Shown: positions 46,248 to 57,234 of the stretch, in pieces
Position numbering within the stretch: position 1 is the stretch's first letter
How the letters are laid out: the number at the start of each line of letters is the position of its first letter
DNA from: Heterobasidion occidentale
Taxonomy: Eukaryota; Basidiomycota; Agaricomycetes; Russulales; Bondarzewiaceae
Direction of reading: 5' to 3'
DNA length: 64,000 nucleotides
Assembly: GCA_039111635.1 (NCBI GenBank)
Contig: JBCAQO010000014.1
Span: 806,001-870,000 of the forward strand
The notes under the pieces: model-generated
What the model saw: only the letters and a program-made list of their open reading frames with translations
What the model was told of the DNA's origin: nothing
Databases searched by the model: none
Translations under genes and position numbers: made by a program

Positions 46248-47918
46248 TACAAGTCTTCGGCGTTTGGCGGGTGCACCAATGGTAGGGGCGGGTCTCCTCG
46301 GGTGGACTTCGTCGAAGGTGGGGATGTTCCGAGCGGGGTATCCGGTCCAGTTAGCGGTGTCGATTAAATGATCTAACACCTGCTTGTGGTACCCGTATTC
46401 CTCAGCCGTCCTATCCATCTGTAGACGAAGGCGCCGGGACTGCATGCGATGCCTATCGTAGTCTTGAAGAAAGCCGCGCGCCGTAACGTCCGTTCTTTGG
46501 TGAATGCCCGTGATTGGACATCCCACGACGAGATGGCCGGCGCGTCCGCATTCCCAGCAGGTACGAGTGGAGGGGTCGGTGGGTGGAGAAGGCGGGAGAG
46601 CAGGAGGGGTAGGCCAAACGTTCTCGGAGTCCATGGCGTCGGCAGGCCATCCTTCTTCAGTTGCGACAGTAACGTCCGGCGACTGGGGGGAGGCTTCGTC
46701 GACAATGACAGGATGGGTAAGGTTGTCGCCGAGTAAGGGGGGGGATGGGGACACAGCAGGGGGTGACGGGGGTGGTACCGGTAGCGGACGAAGTACCTGG
46801 CGATCCCGGACGACTTGTTCGGGGTCGTAAGGGGGACTGGTGGGCCGCATGAATTCAGCGGTCTCCTCGTTGGTGGGCCGAAAGGGTTCTGCCGCCAGGA
46901 GCTCGGGTTCGGTGTCAGCCGGGGGATCGACAGCCATGGGTTCTTCAGCGTCAATCTGGTGAAACCCCTGTTCCTGTATATCCGGTTTGGTCATGACCCA
47001 GGGCCTAACGTTATCCTCCGGGGTACATCCGCCAGGCCAGTAGCACGCAATGGGGTGAACCCCTCGACTGTTAAGTGGGAAGGAGTGGGTCGGCAGTAGC
47101 CCTTTAGGGACGTACTCTTCGATCTCCAGACGTGCTCCATTATGTCCTGCGAATCGGAACCAGCGGATCGTGTTTTCCTTGTAGCGGATTCGAGCCAGTA
47201 CGTCGAGCCAGGCGGGTATGGCGTGTGCCTGTAGGAGGATGGAGCTGGTGGTAAATATCCCTCCCAGTCGGAAATTTACCATGTCGTTGCAGATGGCGGG
47301 GAGATTGATCAATCCTTTCATGCGGTAGGAGGTGACGGTGAGGTTGGCGAGGAGGATGGCTTGGGTCTGGTTGAGTGGTCCAGAGAAAACCTGATAGGCT
47401 TGCGCCCAGACTGCTTGCTGTAAATAGAAAAGGAAAGCATGGGGGTTCCTCAAGCCAGACTGGTTCAGAATGTTAGGGGCTTCGTCCTCGGCGAGTGTGA
47501 GGTGGTAAACACTATTATTCGTCTTCAGGTCCTGGTAGAGACGGATGTCGTGAAGGGGGTTGGGTATGGCGCGGATTCGGAGGCGAGGGTTTTCGTTGTG
47601 AATGGCGAAAGCCAACGGAGGAACGGCGATGTGGGGGTTTGGCATTTCAGCCGGGAAACGGGGAATAACAAACTCTGTAAGGGGATCCGCGACCGGGACA
47701 CCTTCCGAGGGGATGTCATCCTTGCTGTCGTAATCCGAGTCTGTGTCATCAATGAGCGTGGGTGTGGTAGTGGGCGGGGAGATGGTGCGAAGGATGAAGG
47801 GGTTGGGGGAGGAGGTGTTGGAGGCGTGAGGGGAAGTGGTAGCGGAGGCCATTCTGATGTTACTGAGAATGTAGCAGGGGGAGTTGTGTAAGAAAAGGTG
47901 TGTGGGGGCAAGGGACAT
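46245..47918 (-). CDS. third reading frame downstream of pol, CCHC zinc-knuckle protein
   Basis: 557 codons from ATG at 47918 (MSLAPTHLFLHNS), or 535 from ATG at 47852 (MASATTSPHASN). The N-terminus is Ser/Thr/Pro-rich. The centre looks folded (FLFYLQQAVWAQAYQVFSG, AIPAWLDVLARIRYKENTIR). A Pro-rich linker follows, then a CCHC knuckle CWECGRAGHLVVGC and a basic end PAKRRRLV that resembles a nuclear localisation signal. It lies in the position env occupies in retroviruses but has no signal peptide or fusion features; a nucleic-acid-binding role is more likely. The frame is intact in an element whose LTRs are almost identical, so it is probably used. I do not recognise the central domain. Confidence 0.7.
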   Translation of the reverse strand: MSLAPTHLFLHNSPCYILSNIRMASATTSPHASNTSSPNPFILRTISPPTTTPTLIDDTDSDYDSKDDIPSEGVPVADPLTEFVIPRFPAEMPNPHIAVPPLAFAIHNENPRLRIRAIPNPLHDIRLYQDLKTNNSVYHLTLAEDEAPNILNQSGLRNPHAFLFYLQQAVWAQAYQVFSGPLNQTQAILLANLTVTSYRMKGLINLPAICNDMVNFRLGGIFTTSSILLQAHAIPAWLDVLARIRYKENTIRWFRFAGHNGARLEIEEYVPKGLLPTHSFPLNSRGVHPIACYWPGGCTPEDNVRPWVMTKPDIQEQGFHQIDAEEPMAVDPPADTEPELLAAEPFRPTNEETAEFMRPTSPPYDPEQVVRDRQVLRPLPVPPPSPPAVSPSPPLLGDNLTHPVIVDEASPQSPDVTVATEEGWPADAMDSENVWPTPPALPPSPPTDPSTRTCWECGRAGHLVVGCPITGIHQRTDVTARGFLQDYDRHRMQSRRLRLQMDRTAEEYGYHKQVLDHLIDTANWTGYPARNIPTFDEVHPRRPAPTIGAPAKRRRLV

Positions 47919-47971
47919 TCAAGTGGTAGCTGGGATGCTGAGGAATGTATCTGTCCGATGCAGGGTGTCTT

Positions 47972-48118
47972 TTATACAACGGAGGAGATGCCAATGGTGG
48001 CAGCGGCGTGAAGGGATCCGAGGACAAGGGCAATGGCGATGGAGACAGCGGTGAGAGCAAGAGTTGCGACAACGGTATAAACAGCTACTGTGGATAGAGT
48101 GGGGTCGAAAGGGGTCAT
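47972..48118 (-). CDS. 48-residue membrane peptide overlapping the pol stop
   Basis: ATG at 48118-48116 overlaps the pol TGA at 48117-48115 as ATGA. The frame encodes MTPFDPTLSTVAVYT then VVATLALTAVSIAIALVLG, a single predicted transmembrane helix, ending IGISSVV. Size and composition fit a tail-anchored or single-pass peptide. The overlap would allow termination-reinitiation. It ends 53 bases before the next ATG. No family is known to me; a chance hydrophobic frame cannot be excluded. Confidence 0.45.
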   Translation of the reverse strand: MTPFDPTLSTVAVYTVVATLALTAVSIAIALVLGSLHAAATIGISSVV

Positions 48119-51100
48119 AGCTGTTTGCCTGGCCATGCCAATCCTCGGTTGGTCTGCTTTTGTAGCTCCTGGTATGCTTGAGTCCGCCAATTAGAGCTGT
48201 CCGATCGCTTCTGCTGTAGCTTTGATCGAGACGAGTCTATATTGGGCTTCTTTGGCTGCGCTTCTCGATCGTTGATCGTCGGTGGTGGCACTTTTGATCG
48301 AGGAACCAGGGGTGGCCTCTTTAGCTGCGTCATTCGTTTGTTGATCTCTTCCATGATCTGGGGGATAGCTAATCCTGTAGCGAGAAGCTTCTTTCCGATC
48401 GGATGCTTCTCGAGCTTCTTTCTGATTTGATCTTCTTTGGCTACTCTGTTGAGTTCTAATTCGATCACCAGGGCCAGAATGGAAGCTTCCATTCCTTTGA
48501 CTGCCCGAGGGTGCCGGCAGTAGAAGTCCTTTATGGCTTCTTGTGCGTTAGTGACGTTTGTCGCGGCTTCCCAAGAGTTGTCTGATTCCGGGTAGCCCTT
48601 CCATTTGATCAGGTACTGCAGGATCTTCCATCGTCCGAAGCGTCTAGCTCCGACAATGGCTTCGACTTCGAATTCCTCTTGCCCTTCGATCAGGTCCGGA
48701 GCCGGTTTAGGGTAGTTCGGACCATAGACCTTGTTTTCCTTGTAGGGTGTGAGTCGACTAGCATGGAAGACGTCGTGAATGCGTTTCCAGCTGTTGGGCA
48801 GTTTCAACCTGAAGTTGACATTTCCTATGGTGTCGGTGATTTCAAATGGCCCAAAACGTTTGGGTCTCAGTTTCTCTGATGGGTGATCAGTGTGGATGTT
48901 CTTCCCATCGAGCCATACTTGATCTCCTTTCTTGAAAGGCGGCAGGTTCATTCCAATGCGGTCGTGCTGTATCCTCATGGCTTCGGCTGCAATTTCGAGG
49001 CTGGCTTGTGCTTCCTTCCTAGCACGTTGCAGAGCTTCGAGGCGAGCGTCGGCGGTGGGGACATTCGTGTTTCCGATGATGGCTGGGTAAGCCCGTGGTT
49101 GATATCCGTGGAGAAGTTCAAATGGTGACTTCTGCGTGGCTGAGTGCTGATGGGTGTTATGGGCATATTCCGCGTAGGGGATTAATCTGGCCCAATCGTC
49201 CTGTGAAGAGCTGCAAAACGCTCTTAGGTATTGTTCTAGTTCCTGATTCATTCGTTCAGTAGCACCGTCCGTCTGTGGGTGATAGGCTGTGCTTAAAGCA
49301 GATTTGATTCCTAATTCTTTGAGCAGGGCTTGCGCTACTTTTGAAGCGAATTGAGTTCCTCTATCCGATATGATTTTATCTGGCAATCCATAGCGTCTCC
49401 AGGTGTTTTCTAGCAAGATTTTGGCTGTTCCATCAGAGTCGATGGCTTTCAGGCATGGAGTTATTACTGCAGTTTTGGTGAATCGATCGGTTACTACATG
49501 TAGCGAGTCGTATCCGTTTGATTCTGGTAGATCTGTAATAAAATCCATGGTTATTGTTCCGAAGGGTCGGTCTGGGATTTCTGTTGGTTGTAGGGGCACC
49601 ATGGTGGGATGTGTGTCGTTCTTGGTGGATTGACAGATGGCGCATCCTTCCACATATTGGTGAACTGTGTTTGATATTCCTGGCCAAGTGAATTCTTGTC
49701 CGACTAAGGCTAGAGTTCCTCTTTGTCCTGGATGTCCTGCTGCTAGATTGTCATGGTTTAGTTTGATGATGTCTTGACAAAGTTGTTCGTTTTGAGGAAC
49801 ATATATCTTTCCTCGGTGAAGGACCAATCCTTCTTCTTCGTTCCATTCTTGTAAACCTTTCTTCATGTTTCGAGGTCCTAAGGTTTTAATCTTGGCTAGG
49901 GTTTCTAATAGCCATTTGTCTTTCCTATTTTCTTCAATGATTCGTTTCCGGAGGTCGTCGTCTATTATGGTAACGCCTCCTCGTCCAGTTGCCCTAATGT
50001 GAAGTATTTGATGAGGGTCCCAACTGTTGTCTGTATGAATGGCATTGATTTCTGCGAAGGGTCTTCGAATCTTTTCTGTGTTATTGAAGAGTTTGGGTTC
50101 CAAGAGTGTTTCGCCTGAATTGTCAAATTCCACCCCCTTTTTATGGTCTGGACGCCGTGACAGACTGTTGGATTTATTAGTGACTCCCGCCTTGTGCGTC
50201 AACTTGTAGTCGAAACGCAAGAGGTAGAGTGACCATCGTGCTTGCCGACGGTTCAATTTCTGGCTTGACCGGAACCATTCGAGGTTCTTGTGGTCCGTCC
50301 AGACGTCTACCGGGTGGTCGGCGCCCTCCAGATAGTGTCGCCAAGCTTCGAAAGCTCGAACGTCCGCCAGCAACTCTTTATCGTAGATCGGGTAGTTGCA
50401 TTCTGTAGGTGAGAGCGACTTGGAAATATAAGCACATGGGTGCCATTTTCCATCTTTGGCGACTTGTGATAAAACTGCTCCGGTGGCGAAGTCGGAAGCG
50501 TCGCATTCAATGCGAAAAGGTTTCCTTGTGTCTGGCATAACGAGCACCGGCGATTCTGTAAATATTCGTTTTAGCGTTTGAAATGCTTCTTCGCATGCTG
50601 GTGTCCAATCCCAGGTGCGTTCTTTCTGTGTTAGTTCAAATAGCGGTCGTGCTATTTTTGAGTAATCTTTGATAAACCTGCGATAAAAGTTGCAAAAACC
50701 TAAAAACGATTGCACTTCCTTGACTTTTCCAGGGGTTGGCCAGTCCATAATGCCGGCCACTTTAATCGGGTCCATTTCCAGATGTCCGTGTGATATAACA
50801 TATCCAAGATAGTCAATTTTCTTTTTGTGGAAGTGGCATTTCGAGGGTTGTAGGTACAGATCGTTGTCCTGTAAGATCTGTAAAACCTTTTGAACTGTCT
50901 TGATGTGGTCGTCCATTGTTTTAGAGAATACTAGGATGTCGTCCATATAGATTGCCACTAATCCGGCGTAGATGAGGTCTTTGAAGAGGGCGTTCATCAT
51001 CGTTTGGAATGTTGCCGGCGAGTTGGTTAATCCAAAGAACATTACCAGAGGTTCGTACATTCCTAAATTGGTGACGAACGCGGCTAGTTTCTCGCTTCCT

Positions 51101-52631
51101 TCTTTCATGCATACGTTGTTATATCCTGTATCGACATCCATTAGTGAAAAGTATATGGCTTCGGCTAGGAGGTCCAGTAATTCTTGAATAATCTGCAAAA
51201 GGTACTTGTTTTTGATCGTTATTTCGTTGAGTTTGCGATAATCCATTACTGGTCGTAGTTTCCCGTTCTTTTTCTTGATGAAGAAGAATGGGGATGCCAT
51301 GTGCGATTTGGATTCTCTGATGAATCCTTTCTGGAGGTTTTCGTCTATGAATTTCTTGAGTTCCACTTGCTCTCCAGGGCTAAGACTGTATAGCTTGGGT
51401 TTGAGCGAGTGATCCATTCCTTCCTTGATTTCTATTTTGTGATCCCAAGGTCGAGAGAGCGGTAGCTGTCCTTTTGGTCGACCTTCGAAAACCTTCCTAT
51501 AATTCCAGTATTCCTTCGGCACTATTTCTTCGAAGGATAGTTCGGGTTTCCCTTTGGCGGCTTCTTCTGCAAGTCTTTGCGAGTTGGTGTGCTTTGTTTG
51601 TTTTCCTGTCGGTGCTTTGGCAGGTTTGCTTCCTTGAGCCGGTGTGTTGGCGTATGGAAGTTCCGTGGTTTCGGCGCGATGTATATCGACGCCTTCTTCA
51701 GAGTCATTGTATAATTCCAGTGCCTGTAATGTTCCCGTATCTAGGCATCTGACGAGATAGACTCCATCTTCTTCAAGATCCTTGGAGGGAAGTGTCGGAA
51801 GTCCGTCACCGTCCTCCGGAACGTCTTCTTCAGCCCATGTCGGAACCTTATAATTTCTGGTTCGGGCCTTCAGACGTTCGGCATTCAACCTTCGAGTTGT
51901 GAACTCCGGACTTGTAGGTATTGTCCGCGGATGTGGTACTGTGGTGTTTCCCACTTTCCGGCCTGGTACTGCTTTTCCCGGCTTTTGCACTGGTATTGAG
52001 TAGTCGCCCATTTGCGGTACTGTTTCCATGCGCCGTATGCTTGGTTTAGAACGTCCTGGTTTTCTTGTAGCTCTTTTGGCTTTTACCAGTCCTCCTTTTA
52101 TTTGGCAGGAGGGCGGGCATCTGGTAAAATGTAGCCCGTAGGCATGCCAGTCGACTTCTGGGTTATGTTCTAATAACCAGTCGGTTCCTAAAATGACGTC
52201 CTCTTTTCCTATTTCCGCGATATAGAATCTTGCTGATTCTGTATGCAACCCCCCTTTTTCGCCTAGAACCTGTAATTTGAGGTTGGCGAATCGTGTAATA
52301 GGTCCTCCTTTGAACTCGGTGTTCTGGACCGTACTAACTGGGATAGGGGTGGGGGTTTTGTGCGTAGTAATTTGATGCGCTTCTACGAAGCGAGGGTGCA
52401 TGAAGAATCCAGTGGCTCCACTGTCCACTAGTGCCTGTGTAGCAGCTTTTCTATTCTTGCCTATGAGCATTGTCTCGAGTCGGAGTGATGGTGCACCATG
52501 TGATTTCATTTCCGAAAGATACAATACATCTGGATGTCCATGCTCTTGGTCAGCATCTTTACTGGCCAGAGGAGTGTACCGATTTCCTGCAAGAATCCTA
52601 CTCTCCACATCCGCTGCCGATGGGAGAGGCC
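48115..52631 (-). CDS. pol polyprotein of the young chromovirus
   Basis: Open from the end of gag to TGA at 48115; about 1500 residues. Domains in order, numbered from 52608: aspartic protease with DSG at 62-64, reverse transcriptase with YMDD at 554-557 and LTNSPATFQTMMN, RNase H (ECDASDFATGAVLSQ), integrase finger (HDNLAAGHPGQRG...CAICQS), integrase core ending in HPQTDGATERMNQE (H at 1110), GPY/F-type module (KRFGPFEITDTIGNVNF) and chromodomain (about 1310-1365, LIKWKGYPESDNSWE). The chromodomain probably targets integration to modified histone tails. There is no ATG near its start: it lies in the -1 frame relative to gag, so a fusion by frameshifting is expected. The RT segment MDVDTGYNNVCMKEGSEKLA is unusual for the family. 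Confidence 0.92.
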
Positions 52632-52641
52632 TTAAAAATTC
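52632..52641 (-). promoter_or_regulatory. possible -1 frameshift site at the gag stop
   Basis: The minus strand reads AAG-AAT-TTT-TAA at the gag end. A one-base backward slip on the run of five T would read TTT-TTA-AGG and enter the pol frame (KNF then LRPLPS). It is not a canonical X-XXY-YYZ heptamer, but the stop directly after the T run favours slippage. Confidence 0.4.
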
Positions 52642-54863
52642 TTCGAGTCGCTAAAGGCTCGAACTTCCTCGATTTCCTCCATGCTGAGTCCCATCATCAT
52701 TTGGCGGATGTGGTTGACTCTGTTCTTTCCTTCTTCGACGTCTTCATCGTTGAATTGTCCTTCGTCCATTTCTGCTTTGCGCACTGGTCTGCGACGGGGG
52801 GGCTGGAATCTTCTCTTGGGTCGAGAAGGACAGTTGCGCGCCATGTGCCCGGGTTTCTTGCAAAAGAAGCACTTGCCTTCTTTGGCAAGTTGATCTCTCT
52901 CCGCCGGGGTAAGCTTCTTGAAGCGAGTTCGGACAGCGTCGGCCTCCATTTCCGCTGCATCTACGTCCATAGGTTCGTATTGGGGCTCTCTGTCGTTCCG
53001 TGGGGGTGCCCTTTCGTCATGAAAGGTGTGCGGAGTGTAAATTTGGAATTTGCCCTTTCGGAGGTCGTATGCTCGGTCCCTTGCGATGCGCATCCTTTCG
53101 TGTTTTTTGGCCTTCTCGACTAGTTCTTCCCATGTCCCGTCTGCAGAGGGATCTTCATAAATTCCCTTTGCCAACTCCCACTTGAGTCCTCGTAGGAAAT
53201 GGGTCTTCTTGGTTTCACCGTCTACGCCGGCAAGTGCCGCGAGCTGTTCAAACAGCTGAAGGTAGGTGTTAAACGATTCTTTTCCCTGATTGACTCGGGC
53301 CAGTTTGTCGCGAGCGTCGGCTTCTTTGTTGAATTCCTCGAAGTCGGTGGCTATCTTTTTGCGGACGGATGTGTAGCCGATTGTCTCTGCCCAAGTGTAT
53401 TTGTTCCAATCCTTCAGCGTGTTCCTGGCCTGGGTAAAGTTTCTTGCCCATATCCCTGCTGAGCCTTCCTTCATATACGATAGAGCGTAAGCGATTTTGG
53501 CGAATTCGTTTGCATAATCCTTCTTCCTGGCCAGGAACATCAGGTCGATTTCGTGGAGGAACTGCTCAGTTCGTTTTCTGTTTCCACTGAAGGTGGTGGG
53601 TTTGGCCATAGCTGGTCCCTTGGACTCATTACTTCCAGTATCTGCCAACATTGTATCGGGCGGGGGCTCTGGATCGTTAGGCGGTTCCTGATCTTCACTT
53701 GGTGCTTCAAAATACTCCGGTTCGGGGACAAACTCCAGTGTTGAGGCTCGGAAGTCTTCTTGGGGAGTGGTCTCCTGTAAGGGGGATGTAGCGGGAGTGT
53801 TTCTTCTAGAGATTCGACTTCCACTGGCTGTTTCTCTGGGTAGAGTATGTATGTGCGGTCTTGGCAAGTCACGATGCCGATTTGCCGGTGATTCAGGCTT
53901 GTCGAAGGTCTTTCTTGCGATGTAGTCCTCGACCTTAACGAGGCGTAGGTCGGGTCCTGCGTGGACGATTTCTCCTCCCCAAGCCACGTATTCGTATTCG
54001 CTTTTCCCTTGTTGTTGGAAGAATCCGGTGAGGATTCCCGCGTAGTAGAAGTGTGCTTTCCTTTCGTCGTAATAAAGTTGATCCTTGTCGACGTCTTCGG
54101 GTAAGTCTCTGTAGACTTCTGCTGGGTCTGTTCGGTAGCCAGGAGGGTATCCCGCTGCGACTTCGTCCGTTGTTCTTTATTCTTTGAAGAAGAAGGGTAC
54201 TGCCTGTCTTCTTCCAGCTTGTAATGCTTCTTGTAAGTCTGGGTCCCTTTTGATAATTTCGTTGATGGAAATATCAATTTGGTCAATGAGTTGGATGATC
54301 TCGGAGAATGTGTGTCCCGAGATGAGGGTTCGGAGATGATAAGTTTTGTGGGCGAACTCTCCTCTTCTGACAATAAAAACGATCCCTTCAATTTCTGTTC
54401 GGACTGGTGGAGAGTTAGGTGCTTCCAGTGTGTTTTCCTAGGTTGAGGAGAAGGTCCAGTGGATGAGGACTGAGACGTGGTCTCTGTTCTCCTTGGTCTT
54501 GATGAGTTCTGCTCTGATCCCATCTGTGTCGATATTCCTTGCGATGGTTCTTCTGAGATCGGGGATAACGGCGACGGGGAAATCGTCTGGTCTTCCGTCG
54601 TGTATCTCGACGCAGTTCCTTGCTCGGATGACGTCGGGCTCTCCGTTGTCCGTGAGGGTGAACGGTGATTTTGGTTCGTTGACGAAGCAAATCCCGGAAA
54701 ATCTATATCCAGTTTTAATGAGGTCTATAAAGATTTCGGGTGCTTGTTGTAGCCTGAGTGTGGCTATTCCTGAATAAACTTTTCCTGGGTTCCGGTGTCT
54801 TGCGACTTCTATAGCTCCGGGGTTGTTTATTCTTCCTTGAGGTGTCGCTGCTGGGGTTGCCAT
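52632..54863 (-). CDS. gag of the young chromovirus, two in-frame stops
   Basis: One frame of 743 codons from ATG 54863 (MATPAATPQGRINNPG) to TAA at 52634, interrupted by TAG at 54440-54438 (codon 142) and TAA at 54179-54177 (codon 229). Protein similarity to a gag continues between and after the stops (GYPPGYRTDPAEVYRDLPED, LYYDERKAHFYYAGILTGFF). The capsid region has AKPTTFSGNRKRTEQFLHEI and THFLRGLKWELAKGI. A zinc knuckle CFFCKKPGHMARNC lies near the end, followed by a basic stretch RPKRRFQPPRRRPVRK. The intact part after the last stop has ATG at 53987 and 451 codons. Whether the stops are mutations, read through, or mark separate products cannot be told from sequence. Confidence 0.8.
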
Positions 54864-54961
54864 TAGGTTTACCCTGTTGGCGATTGCTAAAATGTTGTTG
54901 ACTGATGAGAGAAAGAGCTGTCTCTGCTGGGGATCCAGCTTGAATAGGGTAGGGATAAAAG

Positions 54962-54971
54962 AGCTCGTTCA
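54962..54971 (-). other. primer-binding site of the young chromovirus, self-complementary type
   Basis: Plus strand AGCTCGTTCA, that is TGAACGAGCT on the minus strand, two bases after the 5' LTR. It is identical to the older element's site and is the reverse complement of the predicted RNA 5' end in its own LTR (55424-55415 on the minus strand). Confidence 0.65.
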
Positions 54972-54973
54972 AG

Positions 54974-55807
54974 TGTTAGGTCGGAGACCTATCGCGTGCA
55001 CCGATGCACGAAGGGGTCCCTAGGCTAAACCTCCACTGGTTCGTACAGTCGTAGACTCCAATGGATAAAGACGATGGATCGTCTTTGGGCTCTTTCGAGG
55101 AACTCGGGGTCGCTGTCGGCTTTGTTCTCGAAGAGATTGAGAAGGTGATCTTCGAGGTCTTCTCGATGATGAGGAGGAACCGGATGATCTTCTCCTGTCC
55201 AACAGATGACACGAGGGGGTGTCCAACTGAGAACGCGGAAGGCAGCTAGCCCGGTATAGAAGCAGATGAGTAGAGGGAGGGGAGGGAAGGGAGACGAGTC
55301 CAGTGCTTCGTCAGACCATGCAAAGAGTTTCTCAGATCTGACAGAGATCACGAAGCGTGGGCTAGGAAGGTAGCCAGATGCCGGGTGCAGTGCAGAGATC
55401 GAGTGTATTACAGGTGAACGAGCTGAGCTTCTTAGAAGCTCATCTCGGCTATTTACATACAGAAGTGTCTAGGGCAGGATTAAGATCTGGTCCGTGCGCT
55501 TCTCAGGTACCGAAGTCAACGATCGAGATCCGTAAGCTAGAATACCTCATCGACCTGCCATATAACCAAGTATAGTAATCCGATCACTAATGTCCATCCA
55601 CATCTTCGATCGATCAAGAACCAGGAACGGGGGTCAGGAACCAATGTCTGTCCACATCAAGAATCAGGAACCAGAAGTCAGCATTCATGCATCAGCATGT
55701 AAATGGTAAGGAGTCATGGAAAGCGGTCCGAGTCTGCAACGAGTCCGAAGCACTTGACCAGCCCATCCACTCACGTGCGAAGCACGTGTTAGGACACGGT
55801 CCTAACA
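54974..55807 (-). mobile_element. 5' LTR of the young chromovirus
   Basis: 834 bp, ends TGTTAGG and CCTAACA on the plus strand. Near-identical to 45401-46233. On the minus strand GTATGTAAATAG lies about 33 bases before AGCTCGTTCA (55424-55415), a TATA-like and start-site arrangement matching the older LTR. Confidence 0.92.
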
Positions 55808-55812
55808 CCTGG

Positions 55813-56654
55813 AGAGACAAATGACCAAGGGACTCGCTTGGAAGAAAGATTCACTTCGTCAAAATGCCGACGAAGACGACGGATCAGAAGAAGGCTCGGT
55901 TTACACACCGGAACCAGAAGATACGTCTTATCAAAATGCCGATGAAGACTACATGGACGAAGGCTCGGACTACTCGCCGGACGGAGAAGAATACGAAGAC
56001 GCCATGGACCTAGACAGCGTCAATGGAGAATGGAGGAAAGGACCCCTCTCTACGAACCTTGAGGAAGAAGAAGGGACAGGATCAGAAATGTCCTACTCAT
56101 CAACAGGACTCACCCCTTCCTCCGCACCCGCGAAACGAACGCCCCCCACGCCATATACACCATATGGAAGCGGCGCTTGGTGCGTCTCAGCAAGAGACAT
56201 CGACTCAGACGAGGACACACCCCCTCGTACCCCTAGTACCCCCGACTCTGACGGAGATATACAGATAACCTCCGAAGACGAGCAGCGAAAATTCGACATG
56301 GCCGAAGAATTAGGAGACCTATCAATTAAGGACACCCCTGGACGGCTACCAGGTGGCATGGATATTGACAGTCTAAACACACACGCAGAACGGCCAGCGC
56401 TATCTATTACGATACCGCAGGAAACAGGATACCCCACGCCCCACTCGAGCACGGCAGGCAGCGCTTCGACAAACGAAGCCCCTTGGAAAACCACTCCAAC
56501 TAGCGAATTGCTATGGAAGGACACCGACAGTAGTCTTGGCCGATTAACCGTCAGTCCCAATGCCATGGACACCGGAGATGATCTTGACCGATCACCTATC
56601 GCGGAGTTGGAACTAGAAATATCCAGAGAGGAACAACGATGGCAAGAGATTTAA
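55813..56654 (+). pseudogene. C-terminal acidic tail of the older chromovirus pol
   Basis: The frame resumes from the pol cut at 45400 directly after the duplicated CCTGG, so it is the displaced end of the same polyprotein. About 280 codons, strongly acidic and Ser/Thr/Pro-rich, with two related NADED...EGS segments (SLRQNADEDDGSEEGS and SYQNADEDYMDEGSDY). There is no enzymatic motif. It ends REEQRWQEI and stop at 56654. The region from 56655 to the polypurine tract has only short frames (for example 56830-57051, Pro/Ser-rich, 73 codons) of doubtful status. Confidence 0.75.
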
Positions 56655-57221
56655 ACCCAGCAGATTGGCCAAGCAGGACCAAATGAAGCAGGGCCTATAT
56701 TAGAGAGCCCAACACGCGGAATCTCCCCACTCTCCCTTGACCACCCTCTACTCGCGCCCCCTCTACTAGACAGCAAGTGGTACAATAACCCGGAGCTGTA
56801 CCCAGATCTCTCTTTGACCCCCAAAGAGAATGCCTGACGAACGGAACCCGCGCGTTGCCATATACAACACAGTCAAAGTCATGCTCGAACTCGCGCTCCA
56901 CGCTCTGCAAGACATTGACACATACGCACACACACCGTCGGAACCATCCCCTCAGGTTTTCCCTACCAGTCCTGAGTCCTCCTCATCACCGTCTTTACCG
57001 TCACTCCCGGTTCCACCCATGCCACGCCCACCGACACCGGCTAGACGCTAGTCAAACCAACGTCCCGGACCATGCATCATTATGCTTCCTCTTCGCCTGA
57101 CTCACGCCTAGTCAATCCCCACTCTATCATTGCACAAGCACTACCCGACTTCTGCCTTGGCCTACATATTGCACGAACCCAACCGACCATTACCCGTTGC
57201 GCTATATGTGAGGCCGAGGTT

Positions 57222-57234
57222 AGAAAGGGGGTGG
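57222..57234 (+). other. polypurine tract of the older chromovirus
   Basis: AGAAAGGGGGTGG directly before the TGTTAAG start of the 3' LTR. Confidence 0.8.

Larger units (their letters stand above)
45401..55807 (-). mobile_element. young Ty3/Gypsy chromovirus nested in the older one
   Basis: 10.4 kb, minus strand: 5' LTR 55807-54974, PBS 54971-54962, gag frame 54863-52632, pol 52631-48115, membrane-peptide frame 48118-47972, third frame 47918-46245, polypurine tract, 3' LTR 46233-45401. The two LTRs differ by a single base in a G run (833 against 834 bp), so insertion was recent. Five-base target duplication CCTGG. Pol is open, but gag has two in-frame stops. Confidence 0.93.
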
